64,000 nucleotides of DNA, from NCBI GenBank assembly GCA_037447655.1, contig JBBHKE010001968.1:37603-101602 (forward strand), given 5' to 3'. Both the position numbers and the translations under genes were made by a program. This document shows, piece by piece, positions 23,949 through 48,699 of the stretch (position 1 is the first letter of the stretch; each line of letters begins with the position of its first letter). This DNA comes from Zygnema cylindricum (taxonomy: Eukaryota > Streptophyta > Zygnematophyceae > Zygnematales > Zygnemataceae). The notes beneath the pieces are model-generated. The model was not told the origin of the DNA. It worked only from the letters and a program-made list of their open reading frames with translations, and ran no database searches.

Positions 23949-24170
23949 CTACACCGTCGATCGTATTTAGCGTTTATGTTTTTTTTTCTCTTAAAACATC
24001 TTTTCTTCGTACATACATGTCAGATTGTGGATCTGACGGTTGCGATTGAAAGGTTGTATTCTCAGCTTACGAATGGCGGTTTTAAATTCAAAATTGGACA
24101 AATGTGTACGGAGATAAGATGTTTTCAGTGGCGAAAAAAACATACACGCTAAATACGATCGACGGTGTAG
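23949..24170 (+). mobile_element. TA-flanked MITE (family 1), 222 bp
   Basis: The ends are inverted: CTACACCGTCGATCG on the left and CGATCGACGGTGTAG on the right, each with TA as the likely target duplication. The inner arms are also inverted around the TTTTCTTCGTACATAC and GTGTACGGAGATAAGA segments. No coding capacity. Same family as 28835-29055 and 30455-30717. Confidence 0.75.
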
Positions 24171-25680
24171 TTGCGTATGGTACCCAATACTAAAGAACGT
24201 GGAGCATCTACAAATTACAATACTCTCGCGTTTGGTTGGCGAAGTTTTGTACGATGTGATGTGACGAAGAGTTTATGATATCGTACTTTTGAAAAGTTAC
24301 GAATGAGGCGGGATTTCCATCAAAAGGTGCTAGTAATTGTACGGACACATTTACATTGTTTTTTAGGACTACTGTAGTCCATCAGGTCGTGCCAGGTCGT
24401 GCCAGTAAAGAGTGTGCCCATGTGTTACACTAAATAGTTTTTTTGTCGTTTTGATCCAAAACTCAATCCTCAACGAGAAAAACATTTGTCGTACCAAAAA
24501 ATGCTTTTACCACTGTATGGTGAAAGTCAACTTGTTGTAGATTTTTGTCGTTTTAGTACTCAGGGTGAAGTTCCATTAGGGAAAAAATGTCGTTGTTTAC
24601 TGAAAGTCGTACTGTTTTGTACAATGTTGTACCAAAAAAAAAATGTTAGAAAAACAAGCCTACCGAATGAGTGATTTGATTCTCCACGTTTATGGGCGTA
24701 AACTTGGACCGTCGGATGCAGAATCAGATACGCCATCGGCTGAACCTTTCAGTTCGCAACAAGTGACCAGGAGTAGGTCAATTCTAAGCGCCTGAACGTA
24801 TGGTATCGTGCCTCGTGGAAAAGTGAACAAATATCCACGACGACCGCGAGACCAGTTAGGTTCACGTCGCATATGACACGTGCCTTCCGCCAGAGAGGAT
24901 GCGAGGCCATTGGAAGCAGCAATAAAATATTTGATGGAGGATATTATTTCACGCGTCTGTTGCCATCTAAAACTATTCTTACATTTTGGTACGCTTTTAC
25001 AAATCTTAAGTTTCGTCCGCCTGTACAGATTTCATTCAATACGCCGTACGAGTCACTTTTCACCTTCGTTGGTACAAATATGTGGTCACACTTTGCTGTC
25101 AAAGATTCTTTAAAGATTAGCAGAATCTTATTTATCTCCTACGTGGTTCCAATCAAAGTGTGCCACGCAAATAAATTGTCGGTTACTGACCCGACAGAAT
25201 GGAGCGATGGCTTCAGTAAACATAATTTTGATGTTTATTGAGAACGCCTAATGGAACATCGCTCTCAGTTTGGCTTTTTAATCTTTTCGACCCACGAGCA
25301 CGCGCATCCAGCTTATCAAAAAACTTTATAACTTTAACAAAATTCACCTCGCGAGGTGATTCTAATTAAAGTACAACGAATATTAAAAGTCTAAGGACAT
25401 GCTAGTTGAAAGTGATTTTTTTTGTAAGAGAACCCTAAAAGTACACATAGTTTGTTTTATTGCCCGTCACACGCATGTATGAAAAAAAAAATTGCGGGGG
25501 ATCCCTCCCTTACTCTTTCATTCATGGGTCCTTCGCAAAAGTCAACGCCGTCATCGCCTCTCCACCTCCCTCTCACACTGCGTTCCTTAAATGAACCATG
25601 ACAATATTGGGGTGAAATGAAAGAGCTCTATTTAAAAAAAGGGAATTGAGATGAAAAAAGGGAATTGATCATGGCAGTGG
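24171..25680. other. Intergenic, nothing recognised
   Basis: AT-rich DNA with scattered GTAC-rich words. A 122-codon plus-strand open frame at 24873-25241 has no recognisable domain and was not called as a gene. 24390-24410 has a short tandem (CAGGTCGTGC twice). Confidence 0.4.
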
Positions 25681-25985
25681 CTATTTTGGTTGCGCGTAGT
25701 CACTTACGTCACTTTGTCAAAGGTTGTACAATTAAAGTACACATTGGTACTAAGTTAAATAACTTTGAGTTTAAATTTGACGGTTAATCGGTTGAGAAGC
25801 TTTGACTTTCAAAATTTTGTCACAACCGGTTAAAAATTTTGTCGCGCTTGTGAACGTCGACCGTCATAACAAAACTAACAATTCACACGGCCGCCCAATA
25901 TTTCCTGTAACAAAACTTTGGCAACCACATGTAAATAAAAGTGTTGCGCACAGTCACTTTCTCACTTTAAGTGAGTTTCACTTCG
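25681..25985 (+). repeat. Dispersed repeat family 4, copy 1
   Basis: About 300 bp starting CTATTTTGGTTGCGCG and ending GTTGCGCACAGTCAC. It recurs inverted at about 63035-63325 and in a diverged direct copy at about 61034-61310. Shared words include GTGAACGTCGACCGTC and CACATGTAAATAAAAG. Class not determined. Confidence 0.6.
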
Positions 25986-25995
25986 AGCACACACA

Positions 25996-26190
<195 letters not shown>

Positions 26191-26202
26191 ATGCATATAT
26201 GT

Positions 26203-26760
26203 CATAGTTCAAAAATAGGTGAAAGTAGGCCCATACAATATGCCTATTGTACGCAAAACATACACTATGGCCTTAAGACCCATATTGTATTGGTCGCAAA
26301 ATGAAAAATAATAGTAACAGGGTTGAGTTGCGCATCGATCGATAGAGAATTAAACGTCATGTCTAAATTTTGAAAAACATTCGGACAAATTTTTATTTTT
26401 CCGTGAGTTTTGAGGTATTTTTTTATTTAAACAGTCAGGTTTGGACGATCAGACGGTCGCTGATCAAAGTCGCGATCTAAGAATATCACACGAAAAGCCC
26501 ATAACACAATTTACGATAGGATTACGTCCGCGTTTATTTTTTTTCGGGTTTTTTTCCCGCGGAATGTCATCCTACGTTGTGTAAGTTCAATAAAAAAATT
26601 CGGCGGTGGCGCTGTTCTATGATGATATGTCAGATTCGTACGTTCGTACAAGAGTGTGCACAACGCACACAGATACAATATGCCTACTCTGCGCGAGTTC
26701 TGTGCCAAGTTTTGTGCGCTTACCAAAGGCCTACCATAAAAATGCATACTTGTGAACAAT
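26203..26760 (+). mobile_element. hAT-like MITE (family 2), long copy
   Basis: Begins CATAGTTCAAAAATAGG and ends in the inverted counterpart, ATGCATACTTGTGAACAAT. Body words such as CCTTAAGACCCATATTG are shared with 44726-45030 and 63750 onward. Non-coding. The left flank is the TA microsatellite, so no target duplication can be read. Confidence 0.65.
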
Positions 26761-27035
26761 AAAAAAATATAGACATATTTATTTATATATATACATATAT
26801 TTTTTTTTGTTTTTTTTTTTGTTTTTTGGGATTTTGGTGGATTCGCTTCCACCTTCCAAAGACACATGGCCACAGCAAAGGTTAAAAAAAGTCATTGATT
26901 TCCAGTCATGGCACTTACTATGTTGTCCACGTGTCCCGATTCTACAAGGCCTGTAGGTAACAAAGCCGAATGCATCGATTCCTTTCCGAAAGGCCGAACG
27001 GTTGATTTTTGTGCCTGGAACCTCGGAGAATCTTA

Positions 27036-27780
27036 GGGTAACATTCCATTAGACGAAAAGTGGGGTTTGTTACTGGACGCGTACCTTTTCGTACAGTGCC
27101 GTACATAGCCGTACCCTAAAAAATTTGTTTTCAGACGATACAGCGTTATTGGAAAGCTGTTGGGAAGCTCCAATGATGTAGGCGTAATTCTTGACCGTTG
27201 GAAGTTTCACTTTTAGAGATCTGCGAGGCAATCGCGCACATCATCCAGTGGCCCCCAACTCTCCTCGCAAAGAGAGTTGGGGGCCACTGGATGATTGCCA
27301 TTCATTACCATTGGTACACGTGAAAAAGAAAAATAATATCTACTTTGAACAAGCGATCACAAGCGTGCACGTTGTACAGACCATGTGCCGCCTGCCACGC
27401 TGAATGCAGGTCAAGCTGAAAACATCCTCGCACGCTCCGTCTGACACCCACTGACATTCAAAGTTTGCCTTGACCTTAAAAGTTTGCCTCGTCCTTTTGC
27501 AATTCTGTTTCGAAATTTAGATTTCCATTTTCAAAATCAAAATCTGGCTAAAAACTTTATGTACGAATCATTAACTACCTCCGGACGTACAAATACTTTT
27601 TACAGATTTTCGTTTGTAGATTTTTTTAAGATTTTTAGAATGTGGACTCTAACCTATGTGGCGCCAATCATAATTGAGGAAGGTTTGTTACTGGCTCGAC
27701 ATAATGGAGCGGACTTCTAGTAAACGTTGTTAGTAAACTTGTCCGTACATTTACTGGGACCGCATAATGAAATGTTATCC
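27036..27780 (+). mobile_element. PIF/Harbinger-like non-autonomous element (family 3), copy 1
   Basis: 745 bp with inverted ends GGGTAACATTCCATTA and TAATGAAATGTTATCC, flanked by TTA on both sides. A 3-bp TTA/TAA duplication with GGG-starting ends is typical of PIF/Harbinger and Tourist elements. The body is related, in inverse orientation, to 62275-63030. No transposase frame is seen. It carries a near-perfect 24-bp-arm hairpin at 27240-27295. Confidence 0.7.
27240..27295. repeat. Perfect hairpin, 24-bp arms and 8-nt loop
   Basis: The left arm 27240-27263 contains CCAGTGGCCCCCAACTCTC and the right arm 27272-27295 is its exact reverse complement. The loop is CTCGCAAA. The other family-3 copy has only the short palindrome ACTCTCCTCGCGAGGAGAGT at the same place. 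Confidence 0.9.
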
Positions 27781-28834
27781 TTAATCTATTTTAAATACTT
27801 TTGGACAAAAAGATAAAAAGCGAGGAGGAGAAGGAGATGGAGGCAAGACGACTCTCTCTCTCACCCACTCGTTCCCTCCTATTCTCTCTTACGCCAGCTC
27901 ATCCATATCTTTTCTTCTCGTGGTACCTTCTCATATACCCTTCCCCCCTTTTTCTTGCTAGCACCTACCCTTGTTTACTGTTGGCCTCTCCTTTCACTTT
28001 CCCCCGCTATCCTCTCTCCTCACCTCTTTATTTTCCCCGCTTTTATCTCTCTCTCTCACACAACCTCCTCATTATTTCCTTCTACCTCATCATGTCCCTC
28101 CACTGAATCCTCTTCCTCTCCCTCGTGGCCCCTTCGGCCATTCACCGCTCTCTACCCTCTCCTTACCTCTAGCTCGCCCCTCTTCTTATATCCCTCTAAC
28201 CCTTATTCCATTTTTCTCCCCACCTTTCCCCGTCCCTCTCTCTTGTGCTTGTTAATCTTAGCCTATCCTTTGATAAGGTTCGGTTTTCAAACTTAACATT
28301 TCGAAAAGATATATATTCACATTAAAAAACTGAAATTTACAATGTCACCTATCTTCTCCTCCTGTTTCCTCCAAAAAATCATTTAATATGTTAAGATTCT
28401 TAGAATCGGGAGATAGAATGGACGATCTCAGTAAAGGGAATGATGAACCGGCCAGGAATTGATTCTGGGACCTTTAGCTGTAGCTGTGAATGTACTAACC
28501 ACTAACCACTGTAGCTGTGAATGTACTAACCACTAACCACTGTACCACCAGTTGAGATGTTACGTTGGTGGGTCCAATATTATATACGTTATAGTGTGAA
28601 TTTTACCACAATTCCGGGTATCGATCGGCACGTTTTACGTACGTCAACAAAATAGAGTTCTACCTTACGCCATGTCTTCTTCGTAATTGAAGTATCAAAG
28701 ATGACGTGACACGTGTGAGCGTGCGCCGCCCGAAAACCTCCAAAATTTTGCCACCTGTCAACCTACTTCACTAAACCCTCCAAATGAAAACTACAGTAAT
28801 GACCGAAATTGCCAAACGACAACCCAAACAAAAG
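27781..28834. other. Intergenic with CT-rich tract and tRNA-like segment
   Basis: 27840-28245 is pyrimidine-rich on the plus strand (low complexity; Ser/Pro/Leu frames are artefacts). It is followed by the tRNA-like segment at 28441-28560. No gene recognised. Confidence 0.5.
28441..28560 (-). repeat. tRNA-like SINE head with an internal 31-bp tandem duplication
   Basis: Read on the minus strand it has an A-box-like GGTGGTACAGTGGTTAG and a B-box-like AGAATCAATTCCTGG at tRNA-like spacing once one copy of the 31-bp duplication (28478-28508 and 28509-28539) is discounted. It does not fold into a clean tRNA by eye, so a tRNA-derived SINE remnant is more likely than a tRNA gene. Confidence 0.4.
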
Positions 28835-29055
28835 TACACTGTGAATCGTTATTAGTGTTAATAATTTGTTCGCCACTTAAAACACCTTTTCTCCGTACAC
28901 ACTTGTCCAATTTACAATTTGAGAAAGCCAATCGGAAGCTGAGAATCATACCTTTCAATCTCCACCGTCAGATCCACAATCCGACATGTGTGTTCGGAGA
29001 AAAGATGTTTTAAGTGGCAAAAAAGACATCAACACTAATAGCGATTCGCGGTGTA
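28835..29055 (+). mobile_element. TA-flanked MITE (family 1)
   Basis: Left end TACACTGTGAATCGTTATTA, right end TAATAGCGATTCGCGGTGTA as its inverted form, with inner inverted arms around TTTTCTCCGTACAC and GTGTTCGGAGAAAAG. It shares the terminal TA with the next element, so the two abut head to tail. Confidence 0.75.
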
Positions 29056-29987
29056 CACCGCGAATCGTTATTAGCGTTGAGAAATTATTAGTGTAAAGAA
29101 AAAATTAGCGTCATTCATTCTAATTTAGTGTCGGGAGACGTGGCAGATTATAGTCCACGACCTTAAATAGTGTAGTTTATTATATTTAAGGTATTAATGT
29201 CAAAATTCCGATATAGAGTTCATAACGCTAATAACGATTCGCGGTGTAGTTTGTAAACTGCATTGTAAAAATTTTCACCACATAATATGTCCACACTAAA
29301 ACATGTATATGTACGAAATTGTTCAAATCGTACGCCGTCGCGTTTTTTTGACATCCGCGTATGCCTGAAAATATTTACGCAATCATATATTATTATATTT
29401 TATGTACTTTTAAATTAAAAAATGTACGGAATAGTACAAATCTGGCAGTCCGTACACCACACTATTTAAAAGGGCACTAAATTACAGTTATGAACCGTAT
29501 TGAGCGGGGTACCTCAAATAACGTGCAAAAACATTTAGCGTACTTTATTCTATTTGAGAATTTGCCCCAAAAAAAGGGGTACCCCAATTAGCGTCATGTA
29601 CGCTAATAGCGATTCACGGTGTAGTTATTTGATACCCCACATAATAAGGTTCAGTGTGGTGTACGAACTATCAGATCCGTATTATTTTGTATTTTTTCAA
29701 GAATTAAAGTACAGAAAAAATATTTACGCTAACTCGCGCGCATGTAAATGTGCTCTGGAAAAAATGACGCGGATGTCACAAAAACGCGACAGCGTACGAT
29801 TTGAACAGTTTTGTACATGCACATATTTTAGTGTTAAGATATTATGTGCCGACAATTATTACAAAGCAGTTTAAAAATTAGAGTTAATGATAAATTAGAG
29901 TAAATATTTTTTTGGAAAAAACTGAGTTTCCCAATTAGCGTAGATAACGCTAATTGTTTCATTACGCTAATAGCGATTCACGGTGTA
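29054..29987 (+). mobile_element. Nested inverted-repeat elements of family 1 (fold-back)
   Basis: Left end TACACCGCGAATCGTTATTA; right-end-type sequences CGATTCGCGGTGTA or CGATTCACGGTGTA occur at 29248, 29623 and 29987. Between 29256 and 29470 and again between about 29640 and 29875 lie long inverted arms, for example AAATCGTACGCCGTCGCG against CGCGACAGCGTACGATTT. It looks like a larger fold-back element nested in or fused with small MITEs. Open frames here have no recognisable domain. Confidence 0.6.
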
Positions 29988-30454
29988 CTTTTGGAAGACT
30001 GCTGTTCAAATTCAAGACGTCGTGCCCACAAGACATTGCAATCTTTTTTGCCACGTTTAGAGCTCTCATTCGTTTATACAAAGCAAACTGCCAGATCACG
30101 TCAATTTCCCGGCGGTCGTTTTGGAAATGCTCGGTTACTGTAATTTTTGTCTTTTTGGCAGATTACAAATTCAAGACGTCGTGCGAAAAGTCGCATGACG
30201 CGATCTAGGCGCTGTTTTCGCCAGATTTATCATTACTTCGCGCCGGGCCACACACGTTTCACTATACGACAATTTTTGCGACAGAGACAAAGACAAAAAT
30301 TTGCCGATTTTTACGACGGTTGCAATTGTACTATTTAACGATTAAAGGACAACGCAGTACGACTTTGTCGGCCTTCGTTCGGACATTAACGACTTAACGA
30401 TATATGTTTTTGTTTTGAACAAGACTACAGTACAGTACAGTACAATACTGTACA
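29988..30454. other. Intergenic, nothing recognised
   Basis: No domain seen in either strand. 30420-30460 contains a short GTACAGTACAGT palindromic cluster. Confidence 0.4.
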
Positions 30455-30717
30455 GTACATCGTGTACCGCTATTGGTGATAGAATTTTTTTTGCCAATTA
30501 AAAGTAAACATCTTTTCTCCGTACACTTTTGTCCAATTCTCAATTTGAGACCGTCAATCGGAAGCTGAGAGTCTTACCTTTCAATTGCAACCGTCAGATC
30601 TAAAAACCGACATGCAGGTCTAAAAACCGACATTCGTGTACGCAGAAAAGATGTTTACACTTAAATAAGTTTATAGAGACGAAAAAAACATTAACACTAA
30701 TAACGATTCCCGTTGTA
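30455..30717 (+). mobile_element. Diverged TA-flanked MITE (family 1)
   Basis: The same inner arms as 28835-29055 (TTTTCTCCGTACACTTTTG, then GTGTACGCAGAAAAGATG) and a right end ACTAATAACGATTCCCGTTG. A 21-bp block around GTCTAAAAACCGACAT is tandemly repeated inside. Confidence 0.65.
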
Positions 30718-31028
30718 CTGTATCACCCCCACTCCCGCAACCTGCACTCTCAATTCCAACCGTTATCACTATTCCTTTTGCTTATATTAATTTTCAATTT
30801 TGCCTCTCTCTCTATATATGGAGCCTTTGCCTCAGCTTTTTCTTTAAGTATAAAGGCGAGAGGATTAAGAGACACTGCTACCATTCTTAGCGATTCTGTG
30901 ATACAAAATCCCGGTACTGTACGGTACTGTACTTTACTGTACTTTAGTTTTCCACCTCGCTCGTGTGACAACCTTTAACAAATGCAAAAATTGTGGGAGC
31001 GTGACGTGACATTTTCCAATTTTGCAGA

Positions 31029-44540
<13,512 letters not shown>

Positions 44541-44725
44541 CCCTTGTAGTGTCTATATTTGTCGTTTTTGTACTGATGTCTCTGTTACTTCGTTTTAGTT
44601 TTGTCGTTTCTGTTGTCGTTTCGGGCAAAGCATTCAGTTTAATAGCTAGCGCGAGTTAATTTTTTGTCGTACGAAGATTTTTATTTTGGTAGTTGATTTC
44701 ACATTGAAGTAGATTGTATTCAAAA

Positions 44726-45030
44726 CATAGTTCAAAAGTAGGTGAAAGTAGGCCCATATAATATGCCTATTGTATGCAAAACATACAATATGACCTTAAG
44801 ACCCATATTGTATTCGGACCTATTCGGACCAATTAAAACATTCTGACCAAAAATTGGACCAATTAAAACATTCGTACCAAAAAATTTTATTTACACCGTC
44901 AGATTCGGACTATTGGACGTTCGTTGATCAAAGTAGCGATCTAAGAAGATCACATGAAAAGCCCATAATACAACTCACGATAAAGGCGCCGACCAAAGGC
45001 CTACCATAAAAATGCCTACTTTTGAACAAT
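44726..45030 (+). mobile_element. hAT-like MITE (family 2), short copy in the 3' flank of unit B
   Basis: The ends CATAGTTCAAAAGTAGG and CCTACTTTTGAACAATG are inverted, and the flanks share ATTCAAA, giving a 7-8 bp target duplication as in hAT elements. It interrupts flank sequence that is continuous after unit C, so it inserted after the B/C duplication. Confidence 0.75.
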
Positions 45031-45743
45031 GATTCAAAGCTCCTTAAAATTTTGTACGATTCGTACTTTATACTATTTGACAAAAACGACAAAACATTTC
45101 CGGCTTTGGCGCCTTTGCTGGCTTTGTTTTTCGGAGTGTTGTGGGGTATTTCTAGTTTATCTACGACAAGATAAAGAGGGATTTAAGGCAAATTAATAGG
45201 ACAAATTACATTATTTTACCCTTGCTTCGAGAGTAAATCGTACATGTCCGTACAATTTTTTGCCAAATTTTACCTGCGGTTCACCCAAAATGTATGATTT
45301 ACCCTCAACATTAGGGCAAGTATTTTTAATGTAATTTCTCTATTAAGGATAAAACAATGTGTTACAGATTTTCAGTTTCCATGTGGAAGTTCGCTAGATT
45401 TGCAAAAATTGAACTGGATGCGGACTGGTGACCAAGGAATAGTAGCCTTTCTAATTTTGCAAGTTGTGATTGAAAAAAAAAGGTTAATATTGTTGGAAAC
45501 ATTGTGGAAGTGGAGGTTTGGCGAATCTAAAATTAGATTGGGTTTGCTTCTAAGTTAGCATATCTATTAGCACCAACCATTTTCCGTCCAATACGGCCAG
45601 GTTGTTAGACTTAGGTTTGGTTCAGTTCTAAGTGTTGCATGGAACCATGCGTCCAGTCCAACGCATTGTTTCGGTCGGTCACCTTAAAAGTGTTGAGATT
45701 TGGTAGTGGGTTGGTGAGACACGTTTTTTAGTGTCGTGTACAC
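45031..45743. other. 3' flank of unit B and AT-rich DNA
   Basis: About 45085-45440 resembles the unit C flank at 21050-21460. The rest shows nothing recognisable. Confidence 0.5.
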
Positions 45744-46353
45744 TACACCGCGAATCGTAATTAGAGTAATGAAAAAATTAGAGTAAAAAAACAATTAGAG
45801 TAATGAACTCTAATTTATGTGATAGAACTTTTTCACAGAGGAAGTTTACTCTAATTTATTTTAAGTACTCTATATTGGGTTATGTTGGCTATAATTATCT
45901 GCGCTTAAATTATGAACACTAAATTACGTAGACGTACAAAATCTGTCAGTTCGTATAGTTTTGACGTCATTATGACGTTAGTATTATTTGTCGCGTTGAA
46001 TGCCAGTTAATGTTCACACTGACGACGATGTTGTTGACCGACGAGAGTTATGCGAACGGCTTTTTTTCGATGTGATTGATTTTCCGTTAAGTGCGATTTC
46101 ACGTGCGAGCGCGAATCTATTAAATTATTATTTGTACCTTTTTACTTAAAAAAGTACAATTTTGCACGGTCGAACGTCGTCCGTACTCCACACTATTTAA
46201 AACGAACCTGTATTACAATTTTTTACGCTAATTAAACTTACCTAAATTAGAATAATGAAAAAAATAGAATCGGTTACTCTATTTGATGTCATAGAGTCGA
46301 AATTCTGAGCGACCGAGTTAGAGTAATTTACTCAAATTATGATTCGCGGTGTA
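45744..46353 (+). mobile_element. TA-flanked TIR element (family 1), 610 bp
   Basis: Left end TACACCGCGAATCGTAATTA and right end TTATGATTCGCGGTGTA are inverted, each with terminal TA. The interior includes GTACTCCACACTATTTAAAA-like text shared with the 29249-29987 element. No transposase frame is seen. Confidence 0.75.
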
Positions 46354-46763
46354 GTGTTTGTTTTGAGTTTCGCAGACTTAAGAGTGAGCTCGTGTTAGAT
46401 TGAGTGAGAGAGAGCGTTGCAAGGGAAAAATTCTTTCGGGTTAATATATTTATATTTGGTCGGTGTGTGATTTTTCGATGGAATACCATTTTGTGAATGC
46501 TTTTGTTGTGTTGAAGTTTTGTGTGTTAGCTCTCATCATTTGGCAGTGTTTAAAAATTTCCTCCAAGTTAATCAGTAAAATTGTCAGTGAGTGAAGACGT
46601 GATGGGAGGGGCAAAAAAAGAAATCCACTTCTTCCCCATTAGTTGAACCAATGGTTTTACCAAAGGCTTCGGAAGAGCCGCCATCCCCCACAATGGTCCT
46701 CTGAAACCTAGCTAAAGGGAGTTTAACGTTAGAGGGGGTGGTGAAGGGGATAGGCGAGGATTT
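46354..46763. other. Host sequence before the copia element
   Basis: No gene recognised. The last five bases, GATTT (46759-46763), are the left copy of the copia target-site duplication. Confidence 0.5.
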
Positions 46764-47902
46764 TGAAATTCTATGGGCTCTATTGCCACACAGAATTCAT
46801 AGATCAAAAGAAGCTAATCTAGATAGTGCCGACTCCAAGTTTATATAAACCCAAATGATTGACCCCTTGACAATCAAAACCCCATTACAGCTTCACCCGT
46901 GTGAAAAAAGACTTTCTGTGTGCTCAGTTCCACCACAGAATGCAAAGTTAGAATATGAGATTTGGACACATTCACTCACTTTGACTTTCCCTTAGAAATG
47001 CAACCACCCAGGCAGGCAAAAAACTTTGACCGACTACACATCTGTGTAGCGTGGACCCGCTTGAGTCCGCAGCAAAAAGAATCACTGATATTGGTCAATT
47101 GAATTGATAGTTATGGTAGGCCAAAGTTTGTCATTTATACAAGATGCTATCTAGGAGAGGCGGCTACCTATCCAAAATATTCTAAGTCCTAAACCCCTCT
47201 CTAAACCTCCTAGTACTGAGGTACTAACCAATCACAAGATTGTACCGTACAATAAAGTACTAATGCCGGAGTACTTTCTGTACGGACAGTGTACGACGTC
47301 GCCATAATGCGACATTTGTCACATCCGGATTTGTTGTCTTCTGTTTCGGAGATTCTTCAAACCCGTACGATGTTGCCATGTGTCATCCGGAGTGGCGGAG
47401 TCTGCAAACCACCAAATTGTCCTTTCCGCGATGTTGGAGCTAATCACGGCCATCCGATTGATTTCGGTATTTAATACGGACCGTCGAAACAAATGTCCGT
47501 ACTATTTGTTTCGTCCGGTACTAATAGTACAATTGTTTCTATGCCCTATAAACCGTAATCTAGTTAAATGGATAAACCTATGTGTACATGTTTAAATACA
47601 TATCAAACCCAACATATCTTAGCACTAGTCTTAGACTAAACGGACAAAGCTACCGGCTACGGTTGACTTGACGGACGGCAAGTACCAGGATCAATTCCTG
47701 GGTCCGTCAAGTACCTTTTGGTAAATCTACCTAGTTCAACCCCTGTCTTCTCTAGTGAGCTTTAGGCAGCCATGGCTCTAGCTCCTTATCCAGCCTTCAG
47801 TGACTACGACAAGTGTGGGGGCTTGGAGAGGGGAGTTAGAGGCAGATTGCCTCTGCTCTTTTCTATCCTAATACAGACATAGAAAATACTCAAATATCAA
47901 CA
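46764..47902 (-). repeat. 3' LTR of the 46.8-50.8 kb copia element
   Basis: 1139 bp, TG...CA on the minus strand. It contains an imperfect hairpin at 47666-47712: arms ACTTGACGGAC and GTCCGTCAAGT around CCAGGA and TCCTGG. Confidence 0.85.
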
Positions 47903-47915
47903 CTCCCCTTATTTT

Positions 47916-48296
47916 CTAGTCTATTTTCCTTTCAACTCCCACAAACAAATAAACAAACACCCCCTCCTTTTTTTTTCTTTTTCGTTTTCTTTTCATAAAC
48001 TTAAGAAAAATAATCTCGTATTTACAACAGTGCATTAGATGAACCGAAATAATAATTACATCACACATTTTATTTAGCATCCCACTTTTTATAAATCCGA
48101 GCCAAGATTTTATCCACATCCTTTTTCCATCCACACTAAATCCAATTTCATTCTTGCAATTCAAACAGCCAGCCCCATCTCCAATCTGCAGCACACAACC
48201 TGATGCTAACCCTTTTACAAGCACACCTTCATAAATGCCATCACCCCCTTTAGTGATGTCAAACCCATTACCCCCAAAAATTTGAACTTTCCTCAC
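47916..48296 (-). pseudogene. Unidentified retroelement-internal reading frame
   Basis: A 126-codon minus-strand frame beginning MRKVQIFGGNGFDITKGGDG, just inside the 3' LTR. I do not recognise the family; its place suggests a remnant of the pol region. It overlaps the polypurine-tract side and is probably not expressed. Confidence 0.3.
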
Positions 48297-48699
48297 TCTT
48301 TACCATCAATTTCTTTCCACTATCACTTTCTATTTTTATTTCCAAAAAATATTTCTCCTCCCCTAAACCTTTCATTAAATGTTTCCCTTCTCCCCTATCC
48401 TTTAAAACCCCCTCTAGTTTTACTTCTCACCTTTCCTCGAAATCCGTTGAATTCTCCCTATTCGACCAATTTTTTATTTCCAACATATCTATAAAATTAT
48501 CCTCATTATTTCTAACTCCCTCAAGTACCTCCCTTCCTTTTACTTCCCTTATACCCCCAAAAGCACACTTTGCCTCTGTGGAATTTCTATATGCCTTTCT
48601 CTCTTCTCCATGCTATCGATGTGAAGAAGCTCCAAAATTTCTTCATCCTCTTTCTCCTCTTCCCCTTCTTCCTCCTCATTCACATACCAACTTCTAAGT

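Noticed and set aside
24873-25241. 122-codon plus frame
   Set aside because: No recognisable domain, no splice or promoter context, surrounded by transposon-like DNA.
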